Assembly (NCBI GenBank): GCA_949290575.1
Contig: CASESJ010000001.1
Span: 62,001 to 126,000, forward strand
DNA: 64,000 nt
Source: an uncultured Clostridia bacterium
Lineage (GTDB): Bacteria; Bacillota; Clostridia; Christensenellales; Borkfalkiaceae
Direction: 5' to 3'
A model generated the notes under the pieces. It had not been told where the DNA came from. It saw only the letters and a list, made by a program, of their open reading frames with translations, and did no database searches. The position numbers and the translations under genes are program-made. Positions within the stretch are counted from its first letter, which is position 1. Each line of letters starts with the position of its first letter. Positions 48,623 to 56,657 of this stretch are shown one piece after another.

Positions 48623-48994
48623 ACTTTTTTCAGGCATGGGCGCGGGCAGAGTGCTCGGCTTGTGCTCGTCGTCCGGAGAGGGCAGAGGCGCATTCGGAAT
48701 ATGCTTATGTCTGTCGAACTTGGGCATGAGAAGAGAAGGCGCGTTCTGGCTTTCGCGCGGCTGAGGTCTGGGACGCCAGCCGTGGTGGTGCTTGTGGCAA
48801 TCGTCCTTATCGCAATCGGGGCAGGGACAATCGCCGTCCTGCTCGGTATCCTGCGACTGTTCGCTCTGTACTATTCGGGTATCGGGCTGCCCGTTGAGGT
48901 TCTGTCCGCCGCCCGTCTGACCTGAACTGCAAGCGCAGACAGGCAGTGCGAGAGCTGCTGTTAAACAAATGAGTGTCAAAATTCTGGATTTCAT
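48617..48994 (-). CDS. Small Cys/His-rich lipoprotein, possible metal-binding
   Basis: 125 residues from ATG 48994. Signal peptide with lipobox-like VCAC (lipidation likely at Cys22), then a Gln/Gly linker. The striking cluster CPCPDCDKDDCHKHHHGW has four Cys and four His within 18 residues. A Pro-rich tail with repeated LPAP/PLPSP elements, typical of wall-spanning linkers, follows. The cluster could bind Zn, Cu or Ni outside the cell, but no family is recognised. There is no ribosome binding site and a -10 box lies six bases before the ATG, so a leaderless mRNA is plausible. Confidence 0.7.
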   Translation of the reverse strand: MKSRILTLICLTAALALPVCACSSGQTGGGQNLNGQPDTRIVQSEQSQDTEQDGDCPCPDCDKDDCHKHHHGWRPRPQPRESQNAPSLLMPKFDRHKHIPNAPLPSPDDEHKPSTLPAPMPEKSK

Positions 48995-49000
48995 ATTAAC

Positions 49001-49030
49001 AGTATGTAAACTTGTGCGCTTGTTATGCAA
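49001..49030 (-). promoter_or_regulatory. Promoter of the Cys/His-rich lipoprotein gene
   Basis: Minus strand TTGCAT (49030-49025), 18-bp spacer, CATACT (49006-49001), six bases GTTAAT, then the ATG at 48994. Confidence 0.5.
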
Positions 49031-49149
49031 ACGCTTGCAATTTTTTATAGTCTGTGCTAAATTTAAAGCACCTGAACTTAAAGGTCCGCCTGAGAGCGAA
49101 GGACAGAATATTTTCAGACGCCGCACTTTAAGCGTCGTGTTTTGTCGTT

Positions 49150-49179
49150 CTCTCTTTCGGTCGGAAAGGGAGTTTTTTT
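49150..49179 (+). promoter_or_regulatory. Terminator-like hairpin masking the ribosome binding site of the TM1266 gene
   Basis: CTCTCTTTC (49150-49158) pairs with GAAAGGGAG (49164-49172), nine pairs with one G-U, loop GGTCG. It is followed by seven T and directly by the ATG at 49180. The 3' arm contains the AAAGGGAG ribosome binding site. Confidence 0.6.
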
Positions 49180-49434
49180 ATGACGGAAAAAAGGCTTGCG
49201 GTAATATCGCTCATAATAGAGGACAGGGAGCAGAGCCCGAAAATCAACAATATTCTGACCGAATACGGCGAATATGTTATAGGCAGAATGGGAGTGCCGT
49301 ACAAGGAGCGCGGAGTTTCGGTAATCTGCGTTATAATTGACGCGCCCGCCGAGATAATAAATACCGTGACGGGCAAGATAGGAATGATACAAGGCGTCAC
49401 GGCAAAGACGCTTATGAGCAAAAATCAGCAATAA
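49180..49434 (+). CDS. TM1266-family iron-only hydrogenase system regulator
   Basis: 84 residues, an ACT/NikR-C-like small protein: RLAVISLIIEDREQSPKINN, YGEYVIGRMGVPYKERGVSV and the C-terminal GKIGMIQGVTAKTLMSK. The family is recognised next to [FeFe]-hydrogenase maturation genes in anaerobes and is thought to regulate them. Here no hyd gene is adjacent; an ABC importer follows 48 bp downstream. A hairpin immediately upstream sequesters its ribosome binding site and looks like a terminator, suggesting conditional expression. Confidence 0.85.
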   Translation: MTEKRLAVISLIIEDREQSPKINNILTEYGEYVIGRMGVPYKERGVSVICVIIDAPAEIINTVTGKIGMIQGVTAKTLMSKNQQ

Positions 49435-49482
49435 ATTTTTTTTGAGGCGGAAGGTTTATGCCTGACGCCGAAAGGAGCAGAT

Positions 49483-50490
49483 ATGAACAAATTTTTAAAA
49501 ACGCTGGCGGCTGTCTGTGTCGCCGCGCTTACGACAATCGGCTTTACGGCCTGCGGCGGCGAAACTTCAACGGACAAAGTCAGCCTTCTCGGCATAGACG
49601 CGGCGTCTGTCGGTGTTCTTCCCGACGTTGAATACTATGTTGCGGCAGAACCTGCGGCAACTACGCGCGCAAATGCAGTCGGGCTCAAATTTTCGGGCGA
49701 TTTGCAGCAGCTCTACGGCTCTGAAAACGGCTATCCTCAGGCGGTAATAGTTGCAAAAAATCAACTTATCGACAGCAATCCCGCATTTCTGGCGTCATTT
49801 CTGGAAGAGTTGGAAGAAAATGAAAACTGGCTTGAGACGGCTTCCGCAGAGACGGTGATGCAGGCGATTTCTTCGCACCTGCCCGACGGAACGACGCCCA
49901 CATTCAACGCAAAAAACCTGACTTCCGAGGTCATAGCCAACTGCGGCATACATTTTGTGTATGCAAACGATGACAGAGAGAGAGTGACCTCGTTCCTCGA
50001 CGAAATGGCTGAGGTCGAGCCTTCTATGGTCGGCGAGGTCTCTGAAGATTTCTTCTGCGGCGAACTTGGCACGAATGCAACGCCTTCAACCGTGTCTGTC
50101 TACGCCCCCGACGGTGCGCCCGCGCTTTCGCTGGCAAAACTTATGGCGGAAGAAAATACCTTTTCGCAGATTTCTCTTTCATACAACGTAGTTGCGGCAG
50201 ACACGATAGGCGCGCGCGTCAGCGGCGACAATCCCGCTGCGGATATATGTATACTTCCCGTCAATGCCGCAAGCAAACTTCTCGGCAGCGGCTCAAAATA
50301 TAAAATGCTGGGAACGGTGACGAACGGCAACCTGTATATTCTTTCAAAAGACGGAGAAAATCTTACCAAAGACAATCTTTCCGTACTTGCGGGCAAGACG
50401 GTGGGCGTAATCAATCTTGCCAACGTGCCTGGTCTGACGCTTAAAATTATTCTGAACAAGTACGGCATCCCCTACGAGACGGTAAGCTGA
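49483..50490 (+). CDS. ABC-transporter substrate-binding lipoprotein, apparently circularly permuted
   Basis: 335 residues; signal peptide and lipobox FTAC with Cys24. Residues 33-200 (GVLPDVEYYVAAEPAATTRA, then GYPQAVIVAKNQLI) correspond to the second half of SsuA/TauA-type binding proteins. Residues 200-335 (VSVYAPDGAPALSLAKLM, YNVVAADTIGARVSG, CILPVNAASKLLGSG, GKTVGVINLANVPGLTLKII) are what normally forms the N-terminal lobe right after the signal peptide. The two halves are thus in reversed order, and the last residues (GIPYETVS) would normally run into the first mature ones (TDKVSLLGID). The gene is followed by permease and ATPase genes 3 bp and overlapping. Substrate probably a nitrate/sulfonate-type or aromatic small molecule; not identifiable. 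Confidence 0.82.
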   Translation: MNKFLKTLAAVCVAALTTIGFTACGGETSTDKVSLLGIDAASVGVLPDVEYYVAAEPAATTRANAVGLKFSGDLQQLYGSENGYPQAVIVAKNQLIDSNPAFLASFLEELEENENWLETASAETVMQAISSHLPDGTTPTFNAKNLTSEVIANCGIHFVYANDDRERVTSFLDEMAEVEPSMVGEVSEDFFCGELGTNATPSTVSVYAPDGAPALSLAKLMAEENTFSQISLSYNVVAADTIGARVSGDNPAADICILPVNAASKLLGSGSKYKMLGTVTNGNLYILSKDGENLTKDNLSVLAGKTVGVINLANVPGLTLKIILNKYGIPYETVS

Positions 50491-50492
50491 AA

Positions 50493-51278
50493 GTGAACGC
50501 TTTAAAGAAAATCTTAAAATCAAATGCGCTGTGGGCGGTCGTCGCGGCTGCGTTTCTCATACTCGTATGGCACATAGCCTGCGTCGCGGTGTCGAACGAA
50601 TTTATCGTACCTTCGATAGGCGATACGCTCCTGCAGTTTTTTACTCTGTTTGGCAGTCAGAAGTTTTACTCCGTGCTGGGCAAGACGCTGTTGAGGACTT
50701 TGCTCTCATTTGCAATTTCCTTCGTTCTCGCGGCTGCGCTCGCCGCGCTGTCTGCCGTCAGCAGACAATTCAGAGCGACTTTTGCCTGCATAATTTCGGT
50801 AATAAGAACGCTTCCCACGATGGCTATAACCTTGATGTTGCTCATATGGACGAACGCGCGCGTCGCGCCCTCGGTGGTCACCGCGCTCGTGTCATTTCCG
50901 ATGATTTATTCTCAGTTTATGGCGGCGATAGACGGGGTGGACGGCGACATTTTGGAAATGGCAAAGCTCTACCGTGTATCTGAAAGAGATAAACTTACCA
51001 AAATAATTTTGCCTGCAGTCGCGCCCGAAGTGGTGGCGCAGACGGGTGCGGGGCTCTCGCTCGGACTGAAGGTCATGGTTTCGGCTGAGGTTCTCTGCTA
51101 TACGCTCGACAGTCTCGGCGGAATGATGCAGCAGGCAAGACTGTTTGCCGAAATGCCGCTCTTTGCCGCGCTTACGGCAATGTGCATATTGCTCGGACTG
51201 ATTTTGGAACTTTTCTCGTCGCTTCTTAAGAGCGTTGTGGGACGCTGGAGAGTGAAGGAGGGCGGAGATGCGCATTGA
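50493..51278 (+). CDS. ABC-transporter permease (SsuC/TauC-like)
   Basis: 261 residues, GTG start at 50493 two bases after the binding-protein stop. Six membrane segments and the BPD_transp_1 coupling helix (AIDGVDGDILEMAKLYRVSERD) near 150-171 that docks to the ATPase. TFACIISVIRTLPTMAITLM precedes it. It belongs to the nitrate/sulfonate/taurine permease family and is the membrane channel of the importer. Overlaps the ATPase gene by 11 bp. Confidence 0.93.
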   Translation: MNALKKILKSNALWAVVAAAFLILVWHIACVAVSNEFIVPSIGDTLLQFFTLFGSQKFYSVLGKTLLRTLLSFAISFVLAAALAALSAVSRQFRATFACIISVIRTLPTMAITLMLLIWTNARVAPSVVTALVSFPMIYSQFMAAIDGVDGDILEMAKLYRVSERDKLTKIILPAVAPEVVAQTGAGLSLGLKVMVSAEVLCYTLDSLGGMMQQARLFAEMPLFAALTAMCILLGLILELFSSLLKSVVGRWRVKEGGDAH

Positions 51279-51918
51279 AAACCTTACAAAGAGCTATAGA
51301 GACGTCGTCGTCTTCAAAAATTTCAGCCTTGAAACAGAGGACGGCAAAGTCACGTGCATTCTCGGCGGAAGCGGCGCGGGCAAGACTACGCTTCTGAACG
51401 CAATAGCCGGGCTTACGCAATTCGAGGGTCATGTCGACAGTGTCAAATGTTCCTATATTTTTCAGCAGCCCCGCCTCGTGCCAAATCTCACGGTGAGAAA
51501 AAATTTAAGGCTTGTCTGCGCGGACGATGATAAGATAAATGCCGTGCTTGCAAGGGTGGGACTTGAAGACAAGGCAGAAAGTTTTCCCGTCGCGCTGTCG
51601 GGCGGACAGGCGCAGAGGGTGTCTGTCGCGCGCGCTTTTCTGTACGAAAGCGACGTCGTTCTGATGGACGAGCCCTTTTCGTCGCTCGATTTAAGGCTGA
51701 AAAAGGATATGATGGACGCATTCTGCGAGGTGCGTGCCGCGAGCGGCAGAACGGCGGTTTTCGTAACGCACGACGTCGACGAGGCTCTCTATCTTGCCGA
51801 CAGAATAATAGTTCTTTCGCAAGGTAAGATAATTTTCGATGAGCCGAACACGCCGTCGGGCGTATTCGGCGGAGGGTCGGCTCTGCGCGAAAGGCTTATA
51901 GCCGTTCTGACAGCCTGA
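51268..51918 (+). CDS. ABC-transporter ATPase (SsuB/TauB-like)
   Basis: 216 residues. Walker A GGSGAGKTTLL near residue 32-42, Q-loop YIFQQPRLVPNLT, signature ALSGGQAQRVSVARAF near 110-125, Walker B VVLMDEPFSSLDLRLK and switch His in FVTHDVDEAL. It powers import with the upstream permease. Last gene of the three-gene transporter. Confidence 0.95.
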   Translation: MRIENLTKSYRDVVVFKNFSLETEDGKVTCILGGSGAGKTTLLNAIAGLTQFEGHVDSVKCSYIFQQPRLVPNLTVRKNLRLVCADDDKINAVLARVGLEDKAESFPVALSGGQAQRVSVARAFLYESDVVLMDEPFSSLDLRLKKDMMDAFCEVRAASGRTAVFVTHDVDEALYLADRIIVLSQGKIIFDEPNTPSGVFGGGSALRERLIAVLTA

Positions 51919-51959
51919 ACTGAAATAATAAACAAATTCTGAATTTTTATCGTAAAACA

Positions 51960-52010
51960 GCCCCGCGCACGCGCCGTTTAGCGGCGCGTGCGCGGGGCAA
52001 TATTATTTTG
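51960..52010 (+). terminator. Terminator after the ABC importer
   Basis: Perfect 17-bp GC stem (51960-51976 with 51982-51998), loop TTTAG, followed by AATATTATTTTG. Confidence 0.8.
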
Positions 52011-52102
52011 TCAACCTTTTATCGGTTGATAAGACAAAATTTTGTCGGTTAATTTGTAAAAAAATTGCGTTCAAACATTTTTATTTTTGCCATATCTTGT
52101 GC

Positions 52103-52108
52103 TATAAT
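52103..52108 (+). promoter_or_regulatory. Isolated extended -10 box upstream of the DUF1294 gene
   Basis: TGCTATAAT on the plus strand, 375 nt before purE and antisense to the DUF1294 gene. A direct repeat ACAAATGTA (52122 and 52144) follows. It could drive a long purE leader or a small RNA, but nothing confirms it. Confidence 0.25.
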
Positions 52109-52133
52109 CAAATTACAGATAACAAATGTAGTG

Positions 52134-52436
52134 TCATAACACAACAAATGTAAAGCCCGAGCGGTAGGCGAGCACGAAGAACCATACATTGAGCGCGCCG
52201 ATGACGGGCATGAGTATCATAAAGAGCATGTTTTTGAGCTTGAACTTTGTTATGAACATTGCGATGTAAATTCCGATTGCTCCTCCGAGCAGCGCGGAAA
52301 GAATTAGTTTTCCGTCGCCGCCGTTTAATTTGCTCTCGTCGCTGAGGTATTCGTTTTTCTGCCAGATAAGCAGCATTACGGAATAGAAATTGATAGCGAG
52401 TATATATACCGTAAAAATAATATACAGCAATACCAT
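52134..52436 (-). CDS. DUF1294-type small membrane protein
   Basis: 100 residues with three to four membrane segments: LYIIFTVYILAINFYSVMLL, then DESKLNGGDGKLILSALLGGAIG and the C-terminal IGALNVWFFVLAYRSGF. The NAD/KL..GGxxG pattern resembles DUF1294. Function unknown. It is divergent from purE and no ribosome binding site is seen; a CATACT box lies six bases before the ATG, suggesting a leaderless mRNA. Confidence 0.75.
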   Translation of the reverse strand: MVLLYIIFTVYILAINFYSVMLLIWQKNEYLSDESKLNGGDGKLILSALLGGAIGIYIAMFITKFKLKNMLFMILMPVIGALNVWFFVLAYRSGFTFVVL

Positions 52437-52448
52437 ACTAAAAGTATG
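52434..52448. promoter_or_regulatory. CATACT-AAA-AGTATG palindrome at the DUF1294/purE junction
   Basis: Perfect 6-bp arms with a 3-bp spacer, overlapping the DUF1294 start codon. The minus-strand arm is the putative -10 box with a TG one base upstream (extended -10). It could be an operator or simply a symmetrical promoter. Confidence 0.45.
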
Positions 52449-52482
52449 CCACTTATTTTACGATTGATACAGGAGATTGATT

Positions 52483-52980
52483 ATGCCTAAAGTAGCAATT
52501 CTGATGGGTTCGAAGTCGGACTTCCCCGTAGTAAAACCCGCTGTGACCGCGCTTGCAGGTTTCGGCATAGAGACCGAAGTGCGCGTGATATCGGCGCACA
52601 GAACGCCCGAGGAGGCGCATACATTCGCGGCAGACGCGAAGAAGAACGGGGTTGAGGTAATAATATGTGCCGCGGGCAAAGCGGCGCACCTCGGCGGAGT
52701 AATAGCCGCCTATACAACTCTGCCCGTTATAGGTCTGCCCGTAAAGACGGACATGATGGGCGGACTTGACAGTCTGCTTTCGATAGTGCAGATGCCTTCG
52801 GGCATACCCGTAGCAACGGTAGGGGTCAACGGCGGAGAAAACGCCGGACTTCTTGCAGCGCAGATTTTGGGCGTAAAATACCCTGAAATAGCCGAAAAAC
52901 TGACCGAATACAAGCGAAAAATGCGTCAGAAAATAAATGAGGACGATTGCGCCCTTCAGCAGGAACTCAATAATCTTTGA
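52483..52980 (+). CDS. purE: N5-carboxyaminoimidazole ribonucleotide mutase
   Basis: 165 residues, class I PurE: GSKSDFPVVKPAVTALAGFG near residue 9, SAHRTPEEA near 38-46, CAAGKAAHLGGVIAAYT and GLPVKTDMMGGLDSLLSIVQ. It converts N5-CAIR to CAIR. ATG 52483 follows AGGAG; a TTG two codons earlier is not needed. First gene of the purine operon. purK is not visible, so the N5-CAIR synthetase must be encoded elsewhere. Confidence 0.96.
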   Translation: MPKVAILMGSKSDFPVVKPAVTALAGFGIETEVRVISAHRTPEEAHTFAADAKKNGVEVIICAAGKAAHLGGVIAAYTTLPVIGLPVKTDMMGGLDSLLSIVQMPSGIPVATVGVNGGENAGLLAAQILGVKYPEIAEKLTEYKRKMRQKINEDDCALQQELNNL

Positions 52981-52990
52981 TAATCTTATA

Positions 52991-53013
52991 TACCCGCAGT
53001 GCACCTGCGGGTA
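52991..53013 (+). promoter_or_regulatory. Hairpin between purE and purC
   Basis: Nine-bp stem TACCCGCAG / CTGCGGGTA with TGCAC loop, followed by ATTAATTTT. It could partly terminate or stabilise the transcript between the two genes. Confidence 0.45.
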
Positions 53014-53054
53014 ATTAATTTTAAATAAAAATCTTAAGGAGATGCCAAATAACT

Positions 53055-53777
53055 ATGGAAAAGAAGGAACAGCTTTACGAAGGAAAGGCAAAAAAGGTCT
53101 ATGCTACCGAAAATCCCGACTACGTAATAGTATCTTACAAGGATGACGCCACCGCGTTCAACGGACTTAAAAAGGGTACGATAGCAGGCAAGGGCGTAAT
53201 CAACAACAAGATGAGCAACATGATGATGGCTATGCTCGAAAAGAAGGGCATTCCCACCCACTTCGTAGAACAGATAGACGACAGAAACACCGTCGTCAAG
53301 AAGGTTCAGATAGTTCCCCTCGAAGTAATAATAAGAAACGTTGCCGCAGGCAGCTTCTCCAAAAAATACGGCGTGGCAGAGGGAACTCTTCTCTCCGCGC
53401 CCACAATAGAATTCTCTTACAAGAATGACGAGCTCGGTGATCCCCTTATCAATACCTATCACGCACTCGCTTTAAATCTTGCAAGCAAGGAAGAGATTGA
53501 AACGATAAAGAATATGGCGTTTGCCGTAAACGATGCGCTTAAGGCGTTCTTCAAGGAGCTCAACATCGACCTCATCGACTTCAAGCTCGAATTCGGCAGA
53601 TTTAAGGGTCAGATAATCCTTGCGGACGAAATTTCGCCCGACACCTGCCGTTTCTGGGAGGCAGGCACGTGGGATACAACCAAGCACACCAGCCTCGACA
53701 AGGACAGGTTCCGTCGCGACCTCGGCGGAGTTGAAGACGCTTACAACGAAGTGTTCAAGCGTCTCACGGGAGAATAA
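53055..53777 (+). CDS. purC: SAICAR synthetase
   Basis: 240 residues, normal for Pur[21 protein letters not shown] near residue 14, [20 protein letters not shown] near 79-98 and DFKLEFGR near 177. It joins CAIR and aspartate with ATP. AAGGAG precedes the ATG. Second gene of the operon. Confidence 0.96.
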   Translation: MEKKEQLYEGKAKKVYATENPDYVIVSYKDDATAFNGLKKGTIAGKGVINNKMSNMMMAMLEKKGIPTHFVEQIDDRNTVVKKVQIVPLEVIIRNVAAGSFSKKYGVAEGTLLSAPTIEFSYKNDELGDPLINTYHALALNLASKEEIETIKNMAFAVNDALKAFFKELNIDLIDFKLEFGRFKGQIILADEISPDTCRFWEAGTWDTTKHTSLDKDRFRRDLGGVEDAYNEVFKRLTGE

Positions 53778-53783
53778 TATCAG

Positions 53784-55205
53784 ATGGGCGGATTTTTCGG
53801 TTCGGTAAAAAAGAGCAGTGCAGTGTTCGATACATTTCTGGGCACGGACTATCATTCTCATCTTGGAACCAAGCGCGGAGGCATGGCTGCCTACGATAAG
53901 GTCATAGGTCTTCAGCGCGAAATCCACAACATAGAAAACGCGCCTTTCCGCACGAAATTCGAGCGCGTATTCTCCGAAATGAGCGGAAACGCCGCAATCG
54001 GCTGCATAAGCGATACCGACCCTCAGCCCCTTCTGATGGTTTCAAGGCTGGGCAAGTACGCGATATGCACGATAGGCATAGTAAACAACGCCGAAGAGAT
54101 TATGCAGAAAATTCTCTCTCACGGCGGCTATTTCGATGCCATGACGGGCAGCAAGGTAAACTCTAACGAGCTTATTGCCGCTCTCATAAACACCAAAAAT
54201 ACCTACGTCGAGGGCATAAAATACGCTCAGGACAATATCGACGGCACGGCGTCCATACTTCTGCTTACGGATAAGGGCACGCTCATTGCCGCGAGAGACA
54301 AGCTCGGCAGACTGCCCATACTCATTGGCAAGGGAGAGGACGGTTACTGCGTATCCTTTGAAAGTTTCGCCTACAAAAAGTTGGGCTATTCCGATTATAA
54401 GGAATTGGGACCGGGCGAAATCGTAGAGATTTCTGCAGACGGCGTCACGCAGCTCGCCGCGCCCGGCAAAAATATGCGCATATGCGCATTCCTGTGGTCG
54501 TACTACGGTTATCCCACCTCGACTTACGAGGGCGTGAACGTAGAGGTCATGCGCTGCAGAAACGGTGCTATTTTTGCGAAAAATGACGCAAAAATGCACG
54601 ATATGAGCCAGATAGACTTAATCGGCGGCGTGCCCGATTCGGGAACGCCTCACGCGATAGGCTATGCAAACGCAAGCAAGATACCCTTTGCGCGTCCCTA
54701 TATCAAGTATACACCCACATGGTCGCGCAGCTTCATGCCCGTCAACCAGACGGAGAGGAACAAAGTTGCGAAGATGAAGCTCATACCCGTTCACGAACTC
54801 ATTGCGGGCAACAGACTGCTGCTTGTGGACGACTCTATCGTGCGCGGAACGCAGCTTCGCGAAACTGTGGAATTCCTCTATTCTCACGGAGCGAAAGTCG
54901 TGCATATGCGCTCGGCATGCCCGCCCATTATGTATGGTTGCAAATACCTCAATTTCTCGCGTTCGTCGGGAGATATGGACCTCATAACCCGCCGCACGAT
55001 GGCGGAACTCGAGGGCGAGAACGCAGTAAAGTATATAGAAGAATACAGCGACGCCCGCACCGAACGCGGCAGAGCCATGCGCAAGGCTATATGCGATAAA
55101 TTCAAGTTCGAGTCTCTCGAATTCCAGTCTCTCGAAGGCTTGGTTGAAGCTATCGGCATAGAGCCCTGCAAGCTCTGCACATACTGCTGGACAGGTAAGG
55201 AATAA
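53784..55205 (+). CDS. PurF-like protein lacking glutaminase catalytic residues
   Basis: 473 residues with the two-domain amidophosphoribosyltransferase architecture, directly before true purF. The glutaminase start MGGFFGSV has Gly2 where PurF has the essential N-terminal Cys, and the HNGNL and DSE glutamine-site motifs read IVNNAEE and VNSNE. The PRTase half keeps the PRPP loop LLLVDDSIVRGTQ and VPDSGTPHAIGYAN, but the NRYVGRTFIQP flexible loop is replaced by IKYTPTWSRSFMPV. The C-terminus has Cys in CKLCTYCWTG. It cannot use glutamine as PurF does. It may be a regulatory or ammonia-using partner, or act on another substrate. Homologues occur in other anaerobes, but I know of no assigned function. 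Confidence 0.85.
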   Translation: MGGFFGSVKKSSAVFDTFLGTDYHSHLGTKRGGMAAYDKVIGLQREIHNIENAPFRTKFERVFSEMSGNAAIGCISDTDPQPLLMVSRLGKYAICTIGIVNNAEEIMQKILSHGGYFDAMTGSKVNSNELIAALINTKNTYVEGIKYAQDNIDGTASILLLTDKGTLIAARDKLGRLPILIGKGEDGYCVSFESFAYKKLGYSDYKELGPGEIVEISADGVTQLAAPGKNMRICAFLWSYYGYPTSTYEGVNVEVMRCRNGAIFAKNDAKMHDMSQIDLIGGVPDSGTPHAIGYANASKIPFARPYIKYTPTWSRSFMPVNQTERNKVAKMKLIPVHELIAGNRLLLVDDSIVRGTQLRETVEFLYSHGAKVVHMRSACPPIMYGCKYLNFSRSSGDMDLITRRTMAELEGENAVKYIEEYSDARTERGRAMRKAICDKFKFESLEFQSLEGLVEAIGIEPCKLCTYCWTGKE

Positions 55206-55225
55206 ATTTTCTTTCAGGACAATTT

Positions 55226-56638
55226 ATGGACGAATTTCAGAGTGAAATTCATGAGGAGTGCGGCGTATTCGGCGTATATTCTCAGGAGAACAGAAATGTT
55301 GCGCATACGTGTTATTACGGACTTTATGCCCTTCAGCACCGCGGACAGGAGAGTGCGGGCATAGCCGTCTCGTATGCCGATAAAATTTCTTATTATAAAG
55401 GCATGGGGCTTGTGTCCGACGTCTTTTCGGGCGGTAACCTTGAAAAACTTCCCGAAGGCGACATAGCAATAGGTCACGTCCGCTATTCCACGACGGGAGC
55501 GAGCCAGCTTCTGAACGCCCAACCCGTGGTTTTTACGGGCAAGTGCGGCAAGATGGCTCTCGCGCACAACGGCAATCTAACAAATACCAGACAGCTCCGC
55601 GACAGAATGATAAAGAATAACGCCGTCTTTCAGACGACAATCGACTCCGAAGTGATGGCGGTAATGATAAACAGTCTTTCGGACGGAGATATTTTAGATG
55701 GTGTAAAAAAGGCATGTCCGCAGTTTAAGGGGTCATACGCGCTCGTAATAATGACGACGGACAAACTCATAGCCGTGCGCGACCCTTACGGCATAAGACC
55801 TCTGTGCATAGGCACGTATGTCGACGACTATATCGTAGCCAGCGAGACGTGCGCTCTTGACGCGGTAGGCGCAAACTATCTGCGCGACGTCAAGCCGGGA
55901 GAAATAGTTGTCATAGACAGTACGGGCATACATTCGCATATGATGGACAATCTGCCGGAAAAGAGCAGCATGTGTATCTTTGAATACGTCTATTTTGCCC
56001 GCCACGATTCCGTGCTGGACGGATGCAATGTTTACGAGGCGAGGAAGGAGGCGGGCAAACTGCTCGCGCGCCACTATCCCGTGGAAGCCGACCTCGTATC
56101 GGGAGTGCCCGACTCTGCAAATGTAGCCGCAAGAGGCTATGCCGAAGAGAGCGGAATACCCTTTGTCGAAGCTCTTGCAAAGAACAGGTATGTGGGCAGA
56201 ACGTTCATACAGCCCGACCAGAGACAGAGGGAAAACAGCCTCAACGTCAAGATGAACGCTCTGCGTTCTAACATACGCGGCAAGCGTGTGATAATAATCG
56301 ACGACTCTATAGTGCGCGGCACGACAATGCGCAAGATAGTCAAAATGCTGAAGGACGCGGGTGCGGCGGAAGTGCATATACGCATATGTTCGCCGATAAT
56401 AAGACACCCCTGTCACCTCGGCATAGATATACAGACATACAGTCAGCTGATAGGAGCGTATAAAGACGAGGACGAAATTTGTCAGAGCCTCGGCGCGGAC
56501 AGCGTAAGATACCTGTCGATAGAGCAGCTGGTTGAAACGTGCAAGTCGGCAAAGGTAGATTTCTGCCTCGGCTGTTTCAACGGAAAATATCCCTATCCGC
56601 TCGACGGTTACGAAGCGGACAAACTCAAACTCGAATAA
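55226..56638 (+). CDS. purF: Amidophosphoribosyltransferase
   Basis: 470 residues. A short propeptide ends at Cys12 (EECGVFGVY), which becomes the N-terminal nucleophile. YALQHRGQESAGI, YSTTGAS, AHNGNLTN and DSEVMA complete the glutaminase site; GVPDSANVAARGYAEESGIP, NRYVGRTFIQP and IIIDDSIVRGTTMRKIV the PRPP site. Cys residues near the C-terminus (FCLGCFNG) fit the Bacillus-type [4Fe-4S] PurF. It makes phosphoribosylamine, the first committed step. It lies 20 bp after the PurF-like gene. Confidence 0.97.
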   Translation: MDEFQSEIHEECGVFGVYSQENRNVAHTCYYGLYALQHRGQESAGIAVSYADKISYYKGMGLVSDVFSGGNLEKLPEGDIAIGHVRYSTTGASQLLNAQPVVFTGKCGKMALAHNGNLTNTRQLRDRMIKNNAVFQTTIDSEVMAVMINSLSDGDILDGVKKACPQFKGSYALVIMTTDKLIAVRDPYGIRPLCIGTYVDDYIVASETCALDAVGANYLRDVKPGEIVVIDSTGIHSHMMDNLPEKSSMCIFEYVYFARHDSVLDGCNVYEARKEAGKLLARHYPVEADLVSGVPDSANVAARGYAEESGIPFVEALAKNRYVGRTFIQPDQRQRENSLNVKMNALRSNIRGKRVIIIDDSIVRGTTMRKIVKMLKDAGAAEVHIRICSPIIRHPCHLGIDIQTYSQLIGAYKDEDEICQSLGADSVRYLSIEQLVETCKSAKVDFCLGCFNGKYPYPLDGYEADKLKLE

Positions 56639-56657
56639 AAATACAGGAGAAAATAAA

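Noticed and set aside
51999..52482. Purine or other riboswitch upstream of purE
   Set aside because: No conserved purine-aptamer core was found, and most of the space is taken by the DUF1294 gene on the other strand.
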